Below are positions 49,589 through 58,751 of a stretch of DNA of 64,000 nt, in pieces. Within the stretch, counting starts at the first letter, position 1, and every line of letters starts with the position of its first letter. The stretch comes from Shewanella morhuae. GTDB lineage: Bacteria > Pseudomonadota > Gammaproteobacteria > Enterobacterales > Shewanellaceae. The notes beneath the pieces were generated by a model. That model was not told where the DNA came from, ran no database searches, and saw only the letters and a program-made list of their open reading frames with translations. The translations under genes and the position numbers were made by a program. Location of the stretch: assembly GCF_900156405.1 (NCBI RefSeq), contig NZ_FTNN01000004.1, forward strand, positions 1 through 64,000. Direction: 5' to 3'.

Positions 49589-50884
49589 CTAGCTAAAGAA
49601 ACCAAATACGATTGCTGTCATCGCGAGTAAACCTGCAATAACAACAAAGATATTACTAATACGGCCGCGATATGCTTTTAATGCTGGTACTTTATACACA
49701 GCATACATAGGCATAATGTACAGAATTGCAGCGATAATTGGACCACCTAAGGCTTCAATCATACCCAAGATGCTTGGGTTAATCACAGCCACAGCCCAGA
49801 TAGTGAAGAACATAAAGCCTAGGATAAACTTGTCGATTTTCACATCAGAAACAGATTTACCACTTGAGCGTAACTGCTTAACAATCACACCTTTCATGCC
49901 TTCTGTCGCGCCCATGTAATGGCCGAAGAAAGAAGACGCAATCGCGATAAAGGCAATAAACGGACCAAAGTAGCTTACAAAACCACTAGAATGTACGTTA
50001 GCTAAGTAAGACAAAATCGGTAGATTCTGCGCTTTAGCTTCAGCTAACTGAGCTGGCGATAACGACAACACACAAGAGAATACAAACAACATCACAAAGC
50101 CGACTAACATCATCGAAGTGTTGCGTAAAATTACATCGGCTTTACGAGAAGCATTAGCACCGTGGTCGCGTTTTAATGATACTGAAAACTGTGAAATCGC
50201 AGGAGAATGGTTAAAGGCAAACACTAACACAGGGATAGTCAACCAGACGGTTCCTAAAAATGCCCCCACTTCTGGCACCACTTGCAGCGCGTCCATTTTC
50301 CATTCAGGCATTAAATAAAGGGACATAAAAGCGAGAATACCCACCAGCGGATACACTAAAAGTTGAGTCACTTTGAGCATAAATTTTTCACCAGCAACCA
50401 TTACAGCCATCATACCAAGAATTAACACCCCTGATAGAATGAAGCGCGGTGGCGATGCCATACCTAACTGGTTCACGATAAAGCTATCAACGGTGTTGGT
50501 AATCCCCACTCCGTAAATAAGCACAATCGGGTAAATAGCAAAGAAATACAGCACTGTAATGGCCTTACCTGCACCAATACCAAAATGCTCTTCCACTACT
50601 TGGGTGATATCACTACCGGGAATGCTTGATGAACACACAAAACGAGATAAACCACGGTGAGCAAGATAAGTCATAGGGCCAATAATTACGGCCATTAGTA
50701 CCAGCGGCCAAAAACCGCCCATACCCGCGTTAATAGGTAAAAACAAAATACCAGCACCTACTGCAGTGCCAAACAAGCTCAACATCCAAGTAGTATCTTG
50801 GCGTGTCCAAGGTAAGTCTTTTGTGGTGTTATTTTCTTGCGTGCTTTGAGGTGTTCCAAGAACACTGATCACATCTTTTTGCAT
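49589..50884 (-). CDS. sdaC: Serine transporter SdaC-type (HAAAP family)
   Basis: 431 residues, 11 TM helices. [67 protein letters not shown] and [21 protein letters not shown] track E. coli SdaC along the whole length. It imports serine with protons. AAGGTAAC precedes the start. Tryptophan/tyrosine members of the family are less similar, as I recall. Confidence 0.85.
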   Translation of the reverse strand: MQKDVISVLGTPQSTQENNTTKDLPWTRQDTTWMLSLFGTAVGAGILFLPINAGMGGFWPLVLMAVIIGPMTYLAHRGLSRFVCSSSIPGSDITQVVEEHFGIGAGKAITVLYFFAIYPIVLIYGVGITNTVDSFIVNQLGMASPPRFILSGVLILGMMAVMVAGEKFMLKVTQLLVYPLVGILAFMSLYLMPEWKMDALQVVPEVGAFLGTVWLTIPVLVFAFNHSPAISQFSVSLKRDHGANASRKADVILRNTSMMLVGFVMLFVFSCVLSLSPAQLAEAKAQNLPILSYLANVHSSGFVSYFGPFIAFIAIASSFFGHYMGATEGMKGVIVKQLRSSGKSVSDVKIDKFILGFMFFTIWAVAVINPSILGMIEALGGPIIAAILYIMPMYAVYKVPALKAYRGRISNIFVVIAGLLAMTAIVFGFFS

Positions 50885-51204
50885 ATAGAAGTTACCTTAC
50901 ATGTGACTGATTTAATAAATTCGTGCTAAGGATAACCAAAAAAAGTCTATAAAAGTTGATCTGACACCGCTTAATGTAAGGGAATTTAATAATAAACTAA
51001 TATTGGGATGCAGATCTCTGATTTAACGTAATAAATCATCAATTTAACAGCAAAAAACAAACACTAAAACCCCATTAGATCACAAATTTTTCACCAAAAG
51101 CCCAATGTCGTGACATTGCCTGTGCGTTGATAAAAACAGCTAAATCAATTTGAGTCACAAAAATCCACAAAACATGACACAACACCACAAACTTGCGGGT
51201 AAAG

Positions 51205-51218
51205 TTGATCCGGATCAC
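51205..51218. promoter_or_regulatory. Candidate FNR/EtrA box
   Basis: TTGATCCGGATCAC matches the FNR consensus TTGATnnnnATCAA at 9 of 10 positions (last A is C). It lies about 320 bp upstream of sdaC and downstream of the acylase gene on the opposite side, so its target is unclear. The remainder of the 460-bp gap is AT-rich and gene-free. Confidence 0.35.
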
Positions 51219-51270
51219 TGTTGGCAATGTTAAATTTTTACAAATAACTATCAGTTTTTACCCTGCATAA

Positions 51271-51310
51271 AAAATGGCTCAGCGCGAATTAAACTTCACG
51301 GTGAGCCATT
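51271..51310 (-). terminator. Terminator of the acylase gene
   Basis: Minus-strand stem AATGGCTCA / TGAGCCATT with a 20-nt loop, then T6. Confidence 0.8.
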
Positions 51311-51344
51311 AATAATAAACGGTGAGCAGTTAAATCTATCGAGT

Positions 51345-53909
51345 TTAAGGTTTCTGTAAACTCAACTCCGTTGTTGATAACACTGCAGGGGCGATATCCG
51401 CCTCTTTAAACAACAGCGGCCTGAAGCTTTTTTCAGTCGAGTACAAGATACTTTGATCGGCAAAAGCTGGAGTTAAGATATTACTCGACTCAGAGTAAGT
51501 TAAAATCCCCCGCGCTACTGGCCCCTCGTCGGTAAAATGCACCGCCATCATCCAGCTCGAACCGTAACGGACTTGATATCCCTTCGCGGTTAAACCAGAG
51601 CTCATCGCCTTACCCGTGACCACATCCATAACTGGTGCGTATTTGTGCTGCGGGATCAAAGTGTCATCGCCCGACAAACTGGTCGAGAACACGTTAAAGC
51701 CACCTTCAGTATTATGGCTACCCGGCCAAGGTAAACGTGTTCCACTTGGCGTTCCATCGGGCAGAGATTTTTCCACAAACTGCACATCACCTAATGGTGC
51801 ATCTAAGGCAAAGCCTGCCGCCTCAAGGTTAAGTGCACCGTAAGCCAAGGCGACTAATGCACTGCCATCGGCAGTTAACGTTTTAGGAGTTGTGGCCGCA
51901 TTAGCGGGATCAAACCCTTGGGTCAACATCGTCGTTTGGCTAAACTGGTGAGCAAACTCACGCACTAAGACGCCGCCTTTGCTGTCGTTATCTTGCTTAC
52001 CATTCCATGCTTTTAACGCTGCACAAGCCGAAGTGACATCTTTTGATAAACTCGCTGACACCACCACAGGTGTGCTGCCTTGGGCATCACACTGGGCAAT
52101 CAAATCAGGCAGCACTAGCTCAGCTAAATAACTGCGATTAGATAACACCGCTGCTTCAAGCTCTTCCAAACTAAACTTGCCATCTGCACCAGCGGCATCT
52201 TGCATTAAGCTCAGCCCCATACGTGTACGCAGTGATAACTGCCCCGCTTCTACACCATACATGGGCGAGAAATAAGTGAGTGGTTCATTTAAGTTTGTTG
52301 ACCAGAATGAATCATTAGAGTTTTGCACAAAGTCAGTGCGTTCAAGTTTGGGCGCACGCTCATAGGGTGTTGGGCCATCGAAACTGAACAGCGAGGTATT
52401 ACCGGGTAAAATCGTAAAGCCTGCTTTCTCTTTTGCCGCCTTAATGTCTGGCGAGGTTTTGAGTAACACTACCGCCGCTTCTGACAATCCCGGCACAGTA
52501 GAATCGTCAATATAGAAGGCATTACCCTCTTTATCGGCATACATAGTGTTATTAAAAATAACCCCGTCGTAATCTTTAAAGGCTTGTTGAAACTCTTCTT
52601 TATTGGTCGCCATATCCATTGCTAGCCAATGGTCAACCGGATCCATATTGCCCATATTGGCATCTTGGAGCATAAAGGCGCCGCCATCATCCCAACCAAA
52701 TGGCGCTAACGCAGCGGGTGCTTCGACCATAGGGCCTTTGGCTGTGGTATAAATATCCTTCTCAGCCACCAGCATGCCCGCTGGGCCGCCATTAACTAAA
52801 ATCGATACTGTCTCTTTGGTGATCGGCAACGGTTTACCATCAAACAGATATTGCATCCGATCGCCTGAGACTAACTCAAGGTTATATATCACAAAATGTT
52901 CAGCAGTTGAAAAGGTATGCGTCCAAGCTAAGTCTTTATTAAAGCCGATATTAATCGGTCCAGGCATACCGACTAGCGAGCCACCCATCATGTCTAAATG
53001 CCCAGGAATAGTGATATGCGACTGCCAAAAACGCAGGTTGCCCGTATGCGGGAAGTGCGGATTACCCAGCACCATACCTTTACCATTTTCAGTTTTATCT
53101 TTACCTAACCCCCAACCGTTGGAGCCTAACTCACCAGGATTGGTCTCTGGCGTAGTAATACGAGCCACGCGGGCAATCAACTTAGATTGCATATCGGCAA
53201 CAAATGCCGTTTGGTCTTGGCTTGGCGCAGGCCCAACAATACGCGGCATATATTCCTGCGCATCCCCTGGGTTAGCGTAGAAAATCAAATCGAGAAAATT
53301 AGCCGCGCCCGGTAATAACGCGATAGAAAACAGATAGGTGACCACATCCTCTGGTGCTATGGCTTTCACCCAAGGCTGACCACCACAAAAAGGTTCAGCC
53401 GTTTGTTTGCCCGCTTCGACATCTGCAAGATATTGGTTATAACCAGAGGTAAAACCTTGGATTAATGCCCGTGAATTTTCACTAAAACTAGGCCATTTTT
53501 CTTCGGCTTGTGCCCTGATTTTTAATGCTTTATAGGCAAAGTCTGAAATCAAGTTGCCGTTATCTTCAGCCGTGGGTAGACCGGTCGTAAAATCAATTGA
53601 CGCATGGGGGCCAAAATACATAGAGCGCTGCGAGTTAGCTTTAATAAAGCCATCGGCTAACACACATAAATTATCTTGCGCTTGTGCATAACCGCTACCA
53701 AAACCTAGGCTTTCTAAGTTATCGGCTTGGATATGCGGCACACCGTAGGTAGTACGGCGAATACTGGCTTTGAGTAAACCATTAGGCGCAAAAGTTTGTA
53801 ATTGGGTTTCAGGTTCGGTAGGCGTAGAGCTATCGTCGCTATCGTTACAACCTGCGAGTATGACACCGCAGGCCATTCCCATTGCGATCATGAGTTTGTT
53901 GAATTTCAT
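51345..53909 (-). CDS. Penicillin-acylase-family lipoprotein, probable acyl-homoserine-lactone acylase
   Basis: 854 residues. Lipobox ILAGC (Cys21) for outer-membrane or periplasmic anchoring. Alpha chain: RTTYGVPHIQADNLESLGFGSGYAQAQDNLC. Autoprocessing occurs before Ser263 in NPGELGSNGWGLG, exposing the nucleophile of the beta chain. KGMVLGNPHFPHTG follows, and LPWPGSHNTEGGFNV lies near the C-terminus. A Shewanella AHL acylase (Aac) of this family cleaves long-chain N-acyl homoserine lactones; penicillin or other N-acyl substrates are alternatives. AGAG precedes the ATG. Nothing nearby encodes a LuxI/LuxR pair. Confidence 0.8.
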   Translation of the reverse strand: MKFNKLMIAMGMACGVILAGCNDSDDSSTPTEPETQLQTFAPNGLLKASIRRTTYGVPHIQADNLESLGFGSGYAQAQDNLCVLADGFIKANSQRSMYFGPHASIDFTTGLPTAEDNGNLISDFAYKALKIRAQAEEKWPSFSENSRALIQGFTSGYNQYLADVEAGKQTAEPFCGGQPWVKAIAPEDVVTYLFSIALLPGAANFLDLIFYANPGDAQEYMPRIVGPAPSQDQTAFVADMQSKLIARVARITTPETNPGELGSNGWGLGKDKTENGKGMVLGNPHFPHTGNLRFWQSHITIPGHLDMMGGSLVGMPGPINIGFNKDLAWTHTFSTAEHFVIYNLELVSGDRMQYLFDGKPLPITKETVSILVNGGPAGMLVAEKDIYTTAKGPMVEAPAALAPFGWDDGGAFMLQDANMGNMDPVDHWLAMDMATNKEEFQQAFKDYDGVIFNNTMYADKEGNAFYIDDSTVPGLSEAAVVLLKTSPDIKAAKEKAGFTILPGNTSLFSFDGPTPYERAPKLERTDFVQNSNDSFWSTNLNEPLTYFSPMYGVEAGQLSLRTRMGLSLMQDAAGADGKFSLEELEAAVLSNRSYLAELVLPDLIAQCDAQGSTPVVVSASLSKDVTSACAALKAWNGKQDNDSKGGVLVREFAHQFSQTTMLTQGFDPANAATTPKTLTADGSALVALAYGALNLEAAGFALDAPLGDVQFVEKSLPDGTPSGTRLPWPGSHNTEGGFNVFSTSLSGDDTLIPQHKYAPVMDVVTGKAMSSGLTAKGYQVRYGSSWMMAVHFTDEGPVARGILTYSESSNILTPAFADQSILYSTEKSFRPLLFKEADIAPAVLSTTELSLQKP

Positions 53910-54166
53910 TATTATTATCTCTTGGTTTTGATTCCTTCAATGACATTGCCTTACTGCCTGTCCAGACAAATGACTGAAGGAGCAATAGTTGCATGTCGCT
54001 TCCTAGTGCCTAAGCTGGCTATTTTGCCTCCCCTACTGTTGGCTTTTTTACTGAGCTTCACCAAAGACTGTGGCAAAATAGAAAACCCAAACGCTTAGAC
54101 ACCTCAGACCATTTAAGCAATGATTCAAACGAGCGTCCACATTAATAACCAAAATAAGCAACATAT

Positions 54167-54739
54167 ATGAAACAAAGTGTGCAGCGAAAAATAATTAACA
54201 TAAAAGTGGGCTCTAAAAACCCAGTTAAAATCAATGCAGCAACGACGGCGATGGCGCAACTGTTCCCCGATAGCATTATCGAAGTAAAGGGTATGGATGC
54301 GCCTTCAGGCGTAGCGGCGCAGCCAATGACGGATAGTGAAACTCGCCAAGGCGCGATTAATCGGGTGCACTATTGTCAACAACAAGACACGCAAGCAACC
54401 AAGGCTGATTACTACTTTGCCATGGAAGGTGGCGTTGATAACTTTGACTTTGGTCCAGCCACTTTCGCCTACATCGCTATTGGTCATAAAGACCAACTCG
54501 CCATTGGCCGTAGCGCAATTTTGCCGCTGCCAATGCAGGTTTATCGCGCATTAGAAGCAGGTGAAGAACTCGGGCATGTGATGGATAGGTTATTTAACAC
54601 CATCAATATCAAGCAGAAAGGTGGCGCTATTGGTTTACTCACCCACGGGCATGCAACCCGTGAAAGCAATTACACTCAAGCGATAATTCTCGCCATGGCG
54701 CCACTGCTAAATCCCGATATTTACGCACAAACTTGTTAG
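54167..54739 (+). CDS. yjjX: Inosine/xanthosine triphosphatase YjjX-type
   Basis: 190 residues. [36 protein letters not shown] and [12 protein letters not shown] are the signature elements of the DUF84/NTPase fold; [15 protein letters not shown] follows. It hydrolyses non-canonical ITP and XTP. The gene ends 4 bp before the MarR-GNAT gene, suggesting co-transcription. Confidence 0.88.
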   Translation: MKQSVQRKIINIKVGSKNPVKINAATTAMAQLFPDSIIEVKGMDAPSGVAAQPMTDSETRQGAINRVHYCQQQDTQATKADYYFAMEGGVDNFDFGPATFAYIAIGHKDQLAIGRSAILPLPMQVYRALEAGEELGHVMDRLFNTINIKQKGGAIGLLTHGHATRESNYTQAIILAMAPLLNPDIYAQTC

Positions 54740-54743
54740 TCAC

Positions 54744-55811
54744 ATGTTGCAAGCGCAGTTGAAGCCCGCTAACTTAGTTGTGACCTACAACCAAACCTAT
54801 TCAGCTATGGCGCTAACAAATGCAGTATCGACTCAAGGCTCTGCAATAATGGCGACGCAAGTTAAGCCAACGCCTCAAACTAGGCAAACGGCTGAGCCAG
54901 ACTCATCCACAGAGCTCAGGCACTTATCTCGCTATCTGGTGAGAAATTTAGGCATGCTCAACGCCGCCTTTGGAGACTTGCCTCTCTCGCCCGTGCAAGC
55001 ACATACTTTATTTGAGCTAGGTAAGCAGCCATTAACCATCAAAGAGCTGGCCTGCAAACTCAGCATCGATAAGTCCAACGCCAGTCGAGCGATTAAACAT
55101 CTGGTTGATAAAAATCTTGCCCACAGTCAAATTCACCCACGGGATAACCGCTGCTTAGTGGTGCAACTCACGCCAGCGGGTAAAAAATTACTCGTAAAAT
55201 TAGATACGCAGCAAAATCAATTATTTCAAGAAATTTTAGCCCAACTAACCTCTGCACAAACCTCACAAATAGAAGAAGCTCTTATGTTATATAACCAAGC
55301 CGTACATAACGCCAAGCAGCAAAGTGGTTGTCAGATTCGCCAAGCCACAGCCCAAGATGATGCCGCAATCGCCAAAGTCATCCGCGATGTTTCTGCTGAA
55401 TACGGTTTAACCGCAGATAAAGGCTATGGCGTGGCAGACCCAACCTTAGATTGCCTCAGCCAGATTTACTCCCAAGCGGGCGCCAACTATTGGATTATCG
55501 AATTAGAAGGCCGCATTTTAGGTGGTGCTGGCATTGCGCCTTTAGCCAACAATGATGGCATTTGTGAACTGCAAAAAATGTACTTTATGCCCGAAATTCG
55601 CGGCAAAGGACTCGCGACACGCTTAGCGTTAATGGCACTCGATTTTGCCCGCGAAACGGGTTATCAAGGCTGTTATTTAGAAACTACAGCGGTACTAAAT
55701 GAAGCGGTAAAACTCTATGAGAAATTGGGCTTTGTGCATTTATCAGCACCGCTAGGTAACACAGGCCACGATGCCTGTGAAATACCGATGTTGCTAGAGC
55801 TTAATCAATAG
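54744..55811 (+). CDS. MarR-type regulator fused to a GNAT acetyltransferase
   Basis: 355 residues from the first ATG; the first ~50 residues match neither domain, so a later Met may be the true start. Residues about 55-190 form a MarR winged helix ([61 protein letters not shown]). From about 196 a GNAT domain follows: [48 protein letters not shown]. Such fusions occur in many proteobacteria and may acetylate or sense a ligand for the repressor half. Overlaps nothing; it is 4 bp after yjjX. Confidence 0.88.
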   Translation: MLQAQLKPANLVVTYNQTYSAMALTNAVSTQGSAIMATQVKPTPQTRQTAEPDSSTELRHLSRYLVRNLGMLNAAFGDLPLSPVQAHTLFELGKQPLTIKELACKLSIDKSNASRAIKHLVDKNLAHSQIHPRDNRCLVVQLTPAGKKLLVKLDTQQNQLFQEILAQLTSAQTSQIEEALMLYNQAVHNAKQQSGCQIRQATAQDDAAIAKVIRDVSAEYGLTADKGYGVADPTLDCLSQIYSQAGANYWIIELEGRILGGAGIAPLANNDGICELQKMYFMPEIRGKGLATRLALMALDFARETGYQGCYLETTAVLNEAVKLYEKLGFVHLSAPLGNTGHDACEIPMLLELNQ

Positions 55812-56152
55812 AACATGCAGCGGTGTTACAGGAAGGCGTGTAGGAATCAATCGATGCAAGCGTCAAGGGGAACAATAATGACTACCATTGATCCCCACTA
55901 ATTTGACGCACTTTAGTTTTATTAGCATCCCCCTTAATAAGCACGATGATAAAATCTATATCGTTAACCGTTATTTAGGGCAACAATGCCAATCCTAACG
56001 ACCACTTATGCGCTAGCATGTTAACTACTTACTTTTTAACATTTATAAATCAATATATTTGTACATTCCTGATGATTTTTGTGTATAAAAAACGATAGAG
56101 AAATGATAAATTACAGTTAATACATATAGTTAAAAATAAGGCTAGGTGTTTT
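55812..56152. other. spacer with a decayed coding fragment
   Basis: No intact gene. The minus strand about 55910-56000 resembles the segment at 56510-56650 (shared 17-mer GCAACAATGCCAATCCT on the plus strand, and similar TTATTAA-rich ends), so both may be remains of a duplicated element. The last ~90 bp are very AT-rich and precede the DUF3565 gene. Confidence 0.35.
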
Positions 56153-56359
56153 TTGGAACAACCGATAATAGGTTTCCATCTTGATACAGAGAATCATTGG
56201 GTGGCGAAATTAAGTTGCGGTCACTTTCAGCATGTACGCCACAACCCTCCGTGGTCAGTAAGACCATGGGTAATATCACAAAACGGAAGGACGGGTATGC
56301 TTGGCTTTAAATTGAACTGCAAGAAATGTGATACAGGCTCACCGCCAGACCAAGAATAA
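56153..56359 (+). CDS. DUF3565 small zinc-ribbon-like protein
   Basis: 68 residues from a TTG start with AGGTG just upstream. GFHLDTENHWVAKLSCGHFQ, HVRHNPPWSVRPWV and LNCKKCDTG are the family hallmarks: Cys, His and the final CxxC could bind zinc. Function is unknown; a relative has been described as pressure-regulated. No ATG option exists. Confidence 0.82.
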   Translation: MEQPIIGFHLDTENHWVAKLSCGHFQHVRHNPPWSVRPWVISQNGRTGMLGFKLNCKKCDTGSPPDQE

Positions 56360-56488
56360 GTATGGTTTCGTTTGCCCCTGTAAGCCGTGCCTCACAAGCG
56401 ACTCAAACGTAAGCAATATAGATCTATTGTCCTAGATGCTTTAGTCCCAAAGCTAGTTACTTTCTCAATTGCACTATTTTCATTGCTA

Positions 56489-56689
56489 TTATTTTTCCTG
56501 TGACACGCCATCTTTTGATTTAATAAGAAGCATCCCTATAGGCTCGACGCCATCTGCTGCACATAGATGTACGAATGTTGCGATCACATTGAGCGAATGA
56601 ACAACCATATCGTCAGCGGTCACTGCTGCAACAATGCCAATCCTTATCAACCCTCTAACTGTTAGTTTAGCTAAAAAACTATTGCCCAA
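56489..56689 (-). CDS. Doubtful small ORF, possibly a gene fragment
   Basis: 66 residues from a TTG with no ribosome site. It reads RGLIRIGIVAAVTADDM with a C-terminal MLLIKSKDGVSQEK, coding-like but unrecognised. Part of it resembles a second, broken copy upstream of the DUF3565 gene. I would treat it as a relic unless homologues are found. Confidence 0.25.
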   Translation of the reverse strand: MGNSFLAKLTVRGLIRIGIVAAVTADDMVVHSLNVIATFVHLCAADGVEPIGMLLIKSKDGVSQEK

Positions 56690-56804
56690 AAATGGGTTTC
56701 ACAGCTCAAAAGGGAAATTGGCCAAGTAAAGCTTTGCCTATAGAAAAATTGATGTGAAAGGATCCCATTACAATTCGACCTAGAAGTTATGCATGTCCCA
56801 TCTT

Positions 56805-57060
56805 TCGATTGCGGCCTTTCGGCCGAGGTGAATCAAAGTCGTGGGGCTTCACCCCACACCCGACCAAGGAGGACTGCTCGTCCTATCCTCCTTGGATTCT
56901 CCAAGACGCCCCTAACGGAGTTGAAAGCTCCTTAGGCATTAAGCGTCCTTATGCTATCGCGTCAGACGCTCGTCCCTGATTCGACTGACGCTATCTCGGC
57001 ATCCATGCCTCGCTCACGCAACAAACGCAAATGCCCTGCGGCAACTCCGAGGGGAAGAGG
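56805..57060. repeat. GC-rich array of stem-loops (probable repeated non-coding element)
   Basis: Sequence unlike the AT-rich flanks. Successive inverted repeats: CGGCC/GGCCG (56812-56825), GTGGGG/CCCCAC (56841-56857), CCAAGGAGGA/TCCTCCTTGG (56864-56895), then GCGTCAG/CTGACGC (about 56960-56990). Every frame is broken by stops. It resembles multi-copy intergenic elements of Shewanella that I remember only vaguely. No transposase or flanking target-site duplication is visible. The ~190 bp after it, to the next gene, hold nothing recognisable. Confidence 0.5.
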
Positions 57061-57252
57061 AACTTCTGTAGTCTCTGTGTAGACTGTAAATCCTGCATAG
57101 AGTTGTGCCTGTCACATCCTTCCCATCTCCACAAAAGGCAGGTATTTTTTAAGCATGGTTTTCCGCGGGTTAACGTGCCTACGCTTCACAGCGTTGGCTA
57201 AGTACACTCAGGGAATTTTGGACGGAGAAAAGTATACCCGTTAACGGGTACG

Positions 57253-58187
57253 TTAATTGTTTTGAGCATCTTTTATACGGCCAATCTGAACTTGTAACGA
57301 CTGAATTGTCCAATTAAACCATGGTTTACTCAGCGGAAATAACGCATCTCCTAAATCTATCAACTTGATATTGTCTTTAATATATAAAACATCGAATATC
57401 ATTTTATTTAATACATCAATCTCTTTAAACAACTCGTCCATACTGAAGTTATTTATCACTAAAAAATCTGGGATTAATTCAAAGGAACTATGACTCATGC
57501 AATCATGTTTTATTCTATAAGGCTTCAAATCAATTAATGTAAATTCAAACTTGCACTCCAACCCTAATTTAGGGAACAGTTTTTTAAGTTCATCGCCAAT
57601 GAATTTAATTGCTTCTATTTGATATTCAAAAATAACTTTACTAAGGTGAAAGTATTCACCAGTTTCAACTGTATTTTTATACACTTCCTGAAAAGCACTT
57701 TTTTCAAAAAGTGAGGTAATAAAACTTTTATACATTTCAGGCAAAACAGCCTCATCAGCCTTAAAATTAAAATTCTCAGGAGTATTTTTAGGAAAAAAAC
57801 ACGATAAAATCTGTTAAAATCACTCAGCACAAGCAAATTATTTAGATTAAGTTTTTCATTCAATTCTTCTTTGATAGTTTTCCTATGGCTGTAAAAGTTT
57901 GAATATTTATTTTGCATTGTAGTTATTCGGATTTGCTCTTGCGTTTCCTCACTCTTATGCACAAGTGCAACAATCGCAAGCAAAGCTGCAGTAGCTTTCA
58001 CAATATCTATAGGTAAAGCAAATAAGTCAATGAACCTATCAAAACAGTCACTTGCTCCACAGAAGTGGATATTTTTAGTAAATACATCTTCTGTTAAAAT
58101 TATTACAGAACAAATGAACGCAAGTACCGCGCCAAAACAAAGTGTCAACTTAAATGGCAAATAATCCCACAATCCTTTGATACTCAT
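57253..58187 (-). pseudogene. Two-TM protein gene split by a -1 frame change
   Basis: If the frame shifts back by one base at the T7 run (57793-57799), the two ORFs join into one protein of about 311 residues. The N-terminal ORF (from ATG 58187, AGAGGA upstream) has two TM helices (about 12-34 and 58-78), then charged QIRITTMQNKYSNFYSHRKTIKEEL. Joining gives FYRVFFPKNTPENF and runs into MYKSFITSLFEKSAF and a C-terminal globular domain. Two-TM proteins with this charged segment often lie in defence or accessory islands; no family was recognised. The heptamer TTTTTTC in the correct frame could support programmed -1 slippage; otherwise a one-base deletion. Confidence 0.6.
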
Positions 58188-58700
58188 AAAAGTCCTCTAA
58201 ATTTTTTCCCATAATATTCAGTGGGTTTTCTTCTTGCAACATCTAAATCAAATCAACAAACTCAACATTCACATTTTTTATATTCCATTTGCCAACCTGA
58301 TTAGTGTTCATATCCTTCATTTCCATAATCCAACAGCACCAGCTTAGCTAGTACACGACGGCTTATGTCCATTTTTATGGTCAGCGGCGCAGCTTAAGCA
58401 ACCATAGCTGATAATGGTCGCGTTACCTAAGGCAGTTTTATCGGATTCAGCTAGTCGTTGCCTTAAGGCAAAGATAGGCGCAAGGCCACTGGCGCAGCCT
58501 TTGCGAATCACATGCCCCACCAAGGTGGCGCTTTACTGGGGCAGGTCATATCGGCAATTTTTTCGGCAACGAAAACATGGCGACCCAATATTAAATTGTC
58601 TTGGTGTTCAATTATGTATAACAATCTTTCAGGTTTATAAGGAGATTAGAGTAATAAGATTATTGCTATAAAGTGGTCATTCGCGGCAATGCTATAAACA
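58188..58700. other. AT-rich spacer with short coding-like remnants
   Basis: Includes a 27-codon minus-strand ORF starting at 58326 (MEMKDMNTNQVGKWN...) that ends in TAG at 58243-58245 and continues in frame for over 25 codons. The 58390-58560 part is GC-richer with short dispersed frames on both strands. Nothing here is a convincing gene; it looks like decayed accessory DNA. Confidence 0.35.
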
Positions 58701-58735
58701 AAAATCGCGTTAAGCTGGGCCTAACGCGATTTTTT
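58701..58735 (-). terminator. nqr operon terminator
   Basis: Perfect 12-bp stem AAAATCGCGTTA / TAACGCGATTTT, 9-nt loop, T-run on the minus strand. Confidence 0.92.
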
Positions 58736-58751
58736 ATTACTCACTTACAAC

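Noticed and set aside
52774-53280. 168-codon plus-strand frame inside the acylase gene
   Set aside because: Pro/Ser-rich shadow with no start signal; the acylase motifs lie on the other strand.
58414-58671. 85-codon plus-strand frame
   Set aside because: No ribosome site or recognisable similarity; short frames on both strands suggest decayed DNA.
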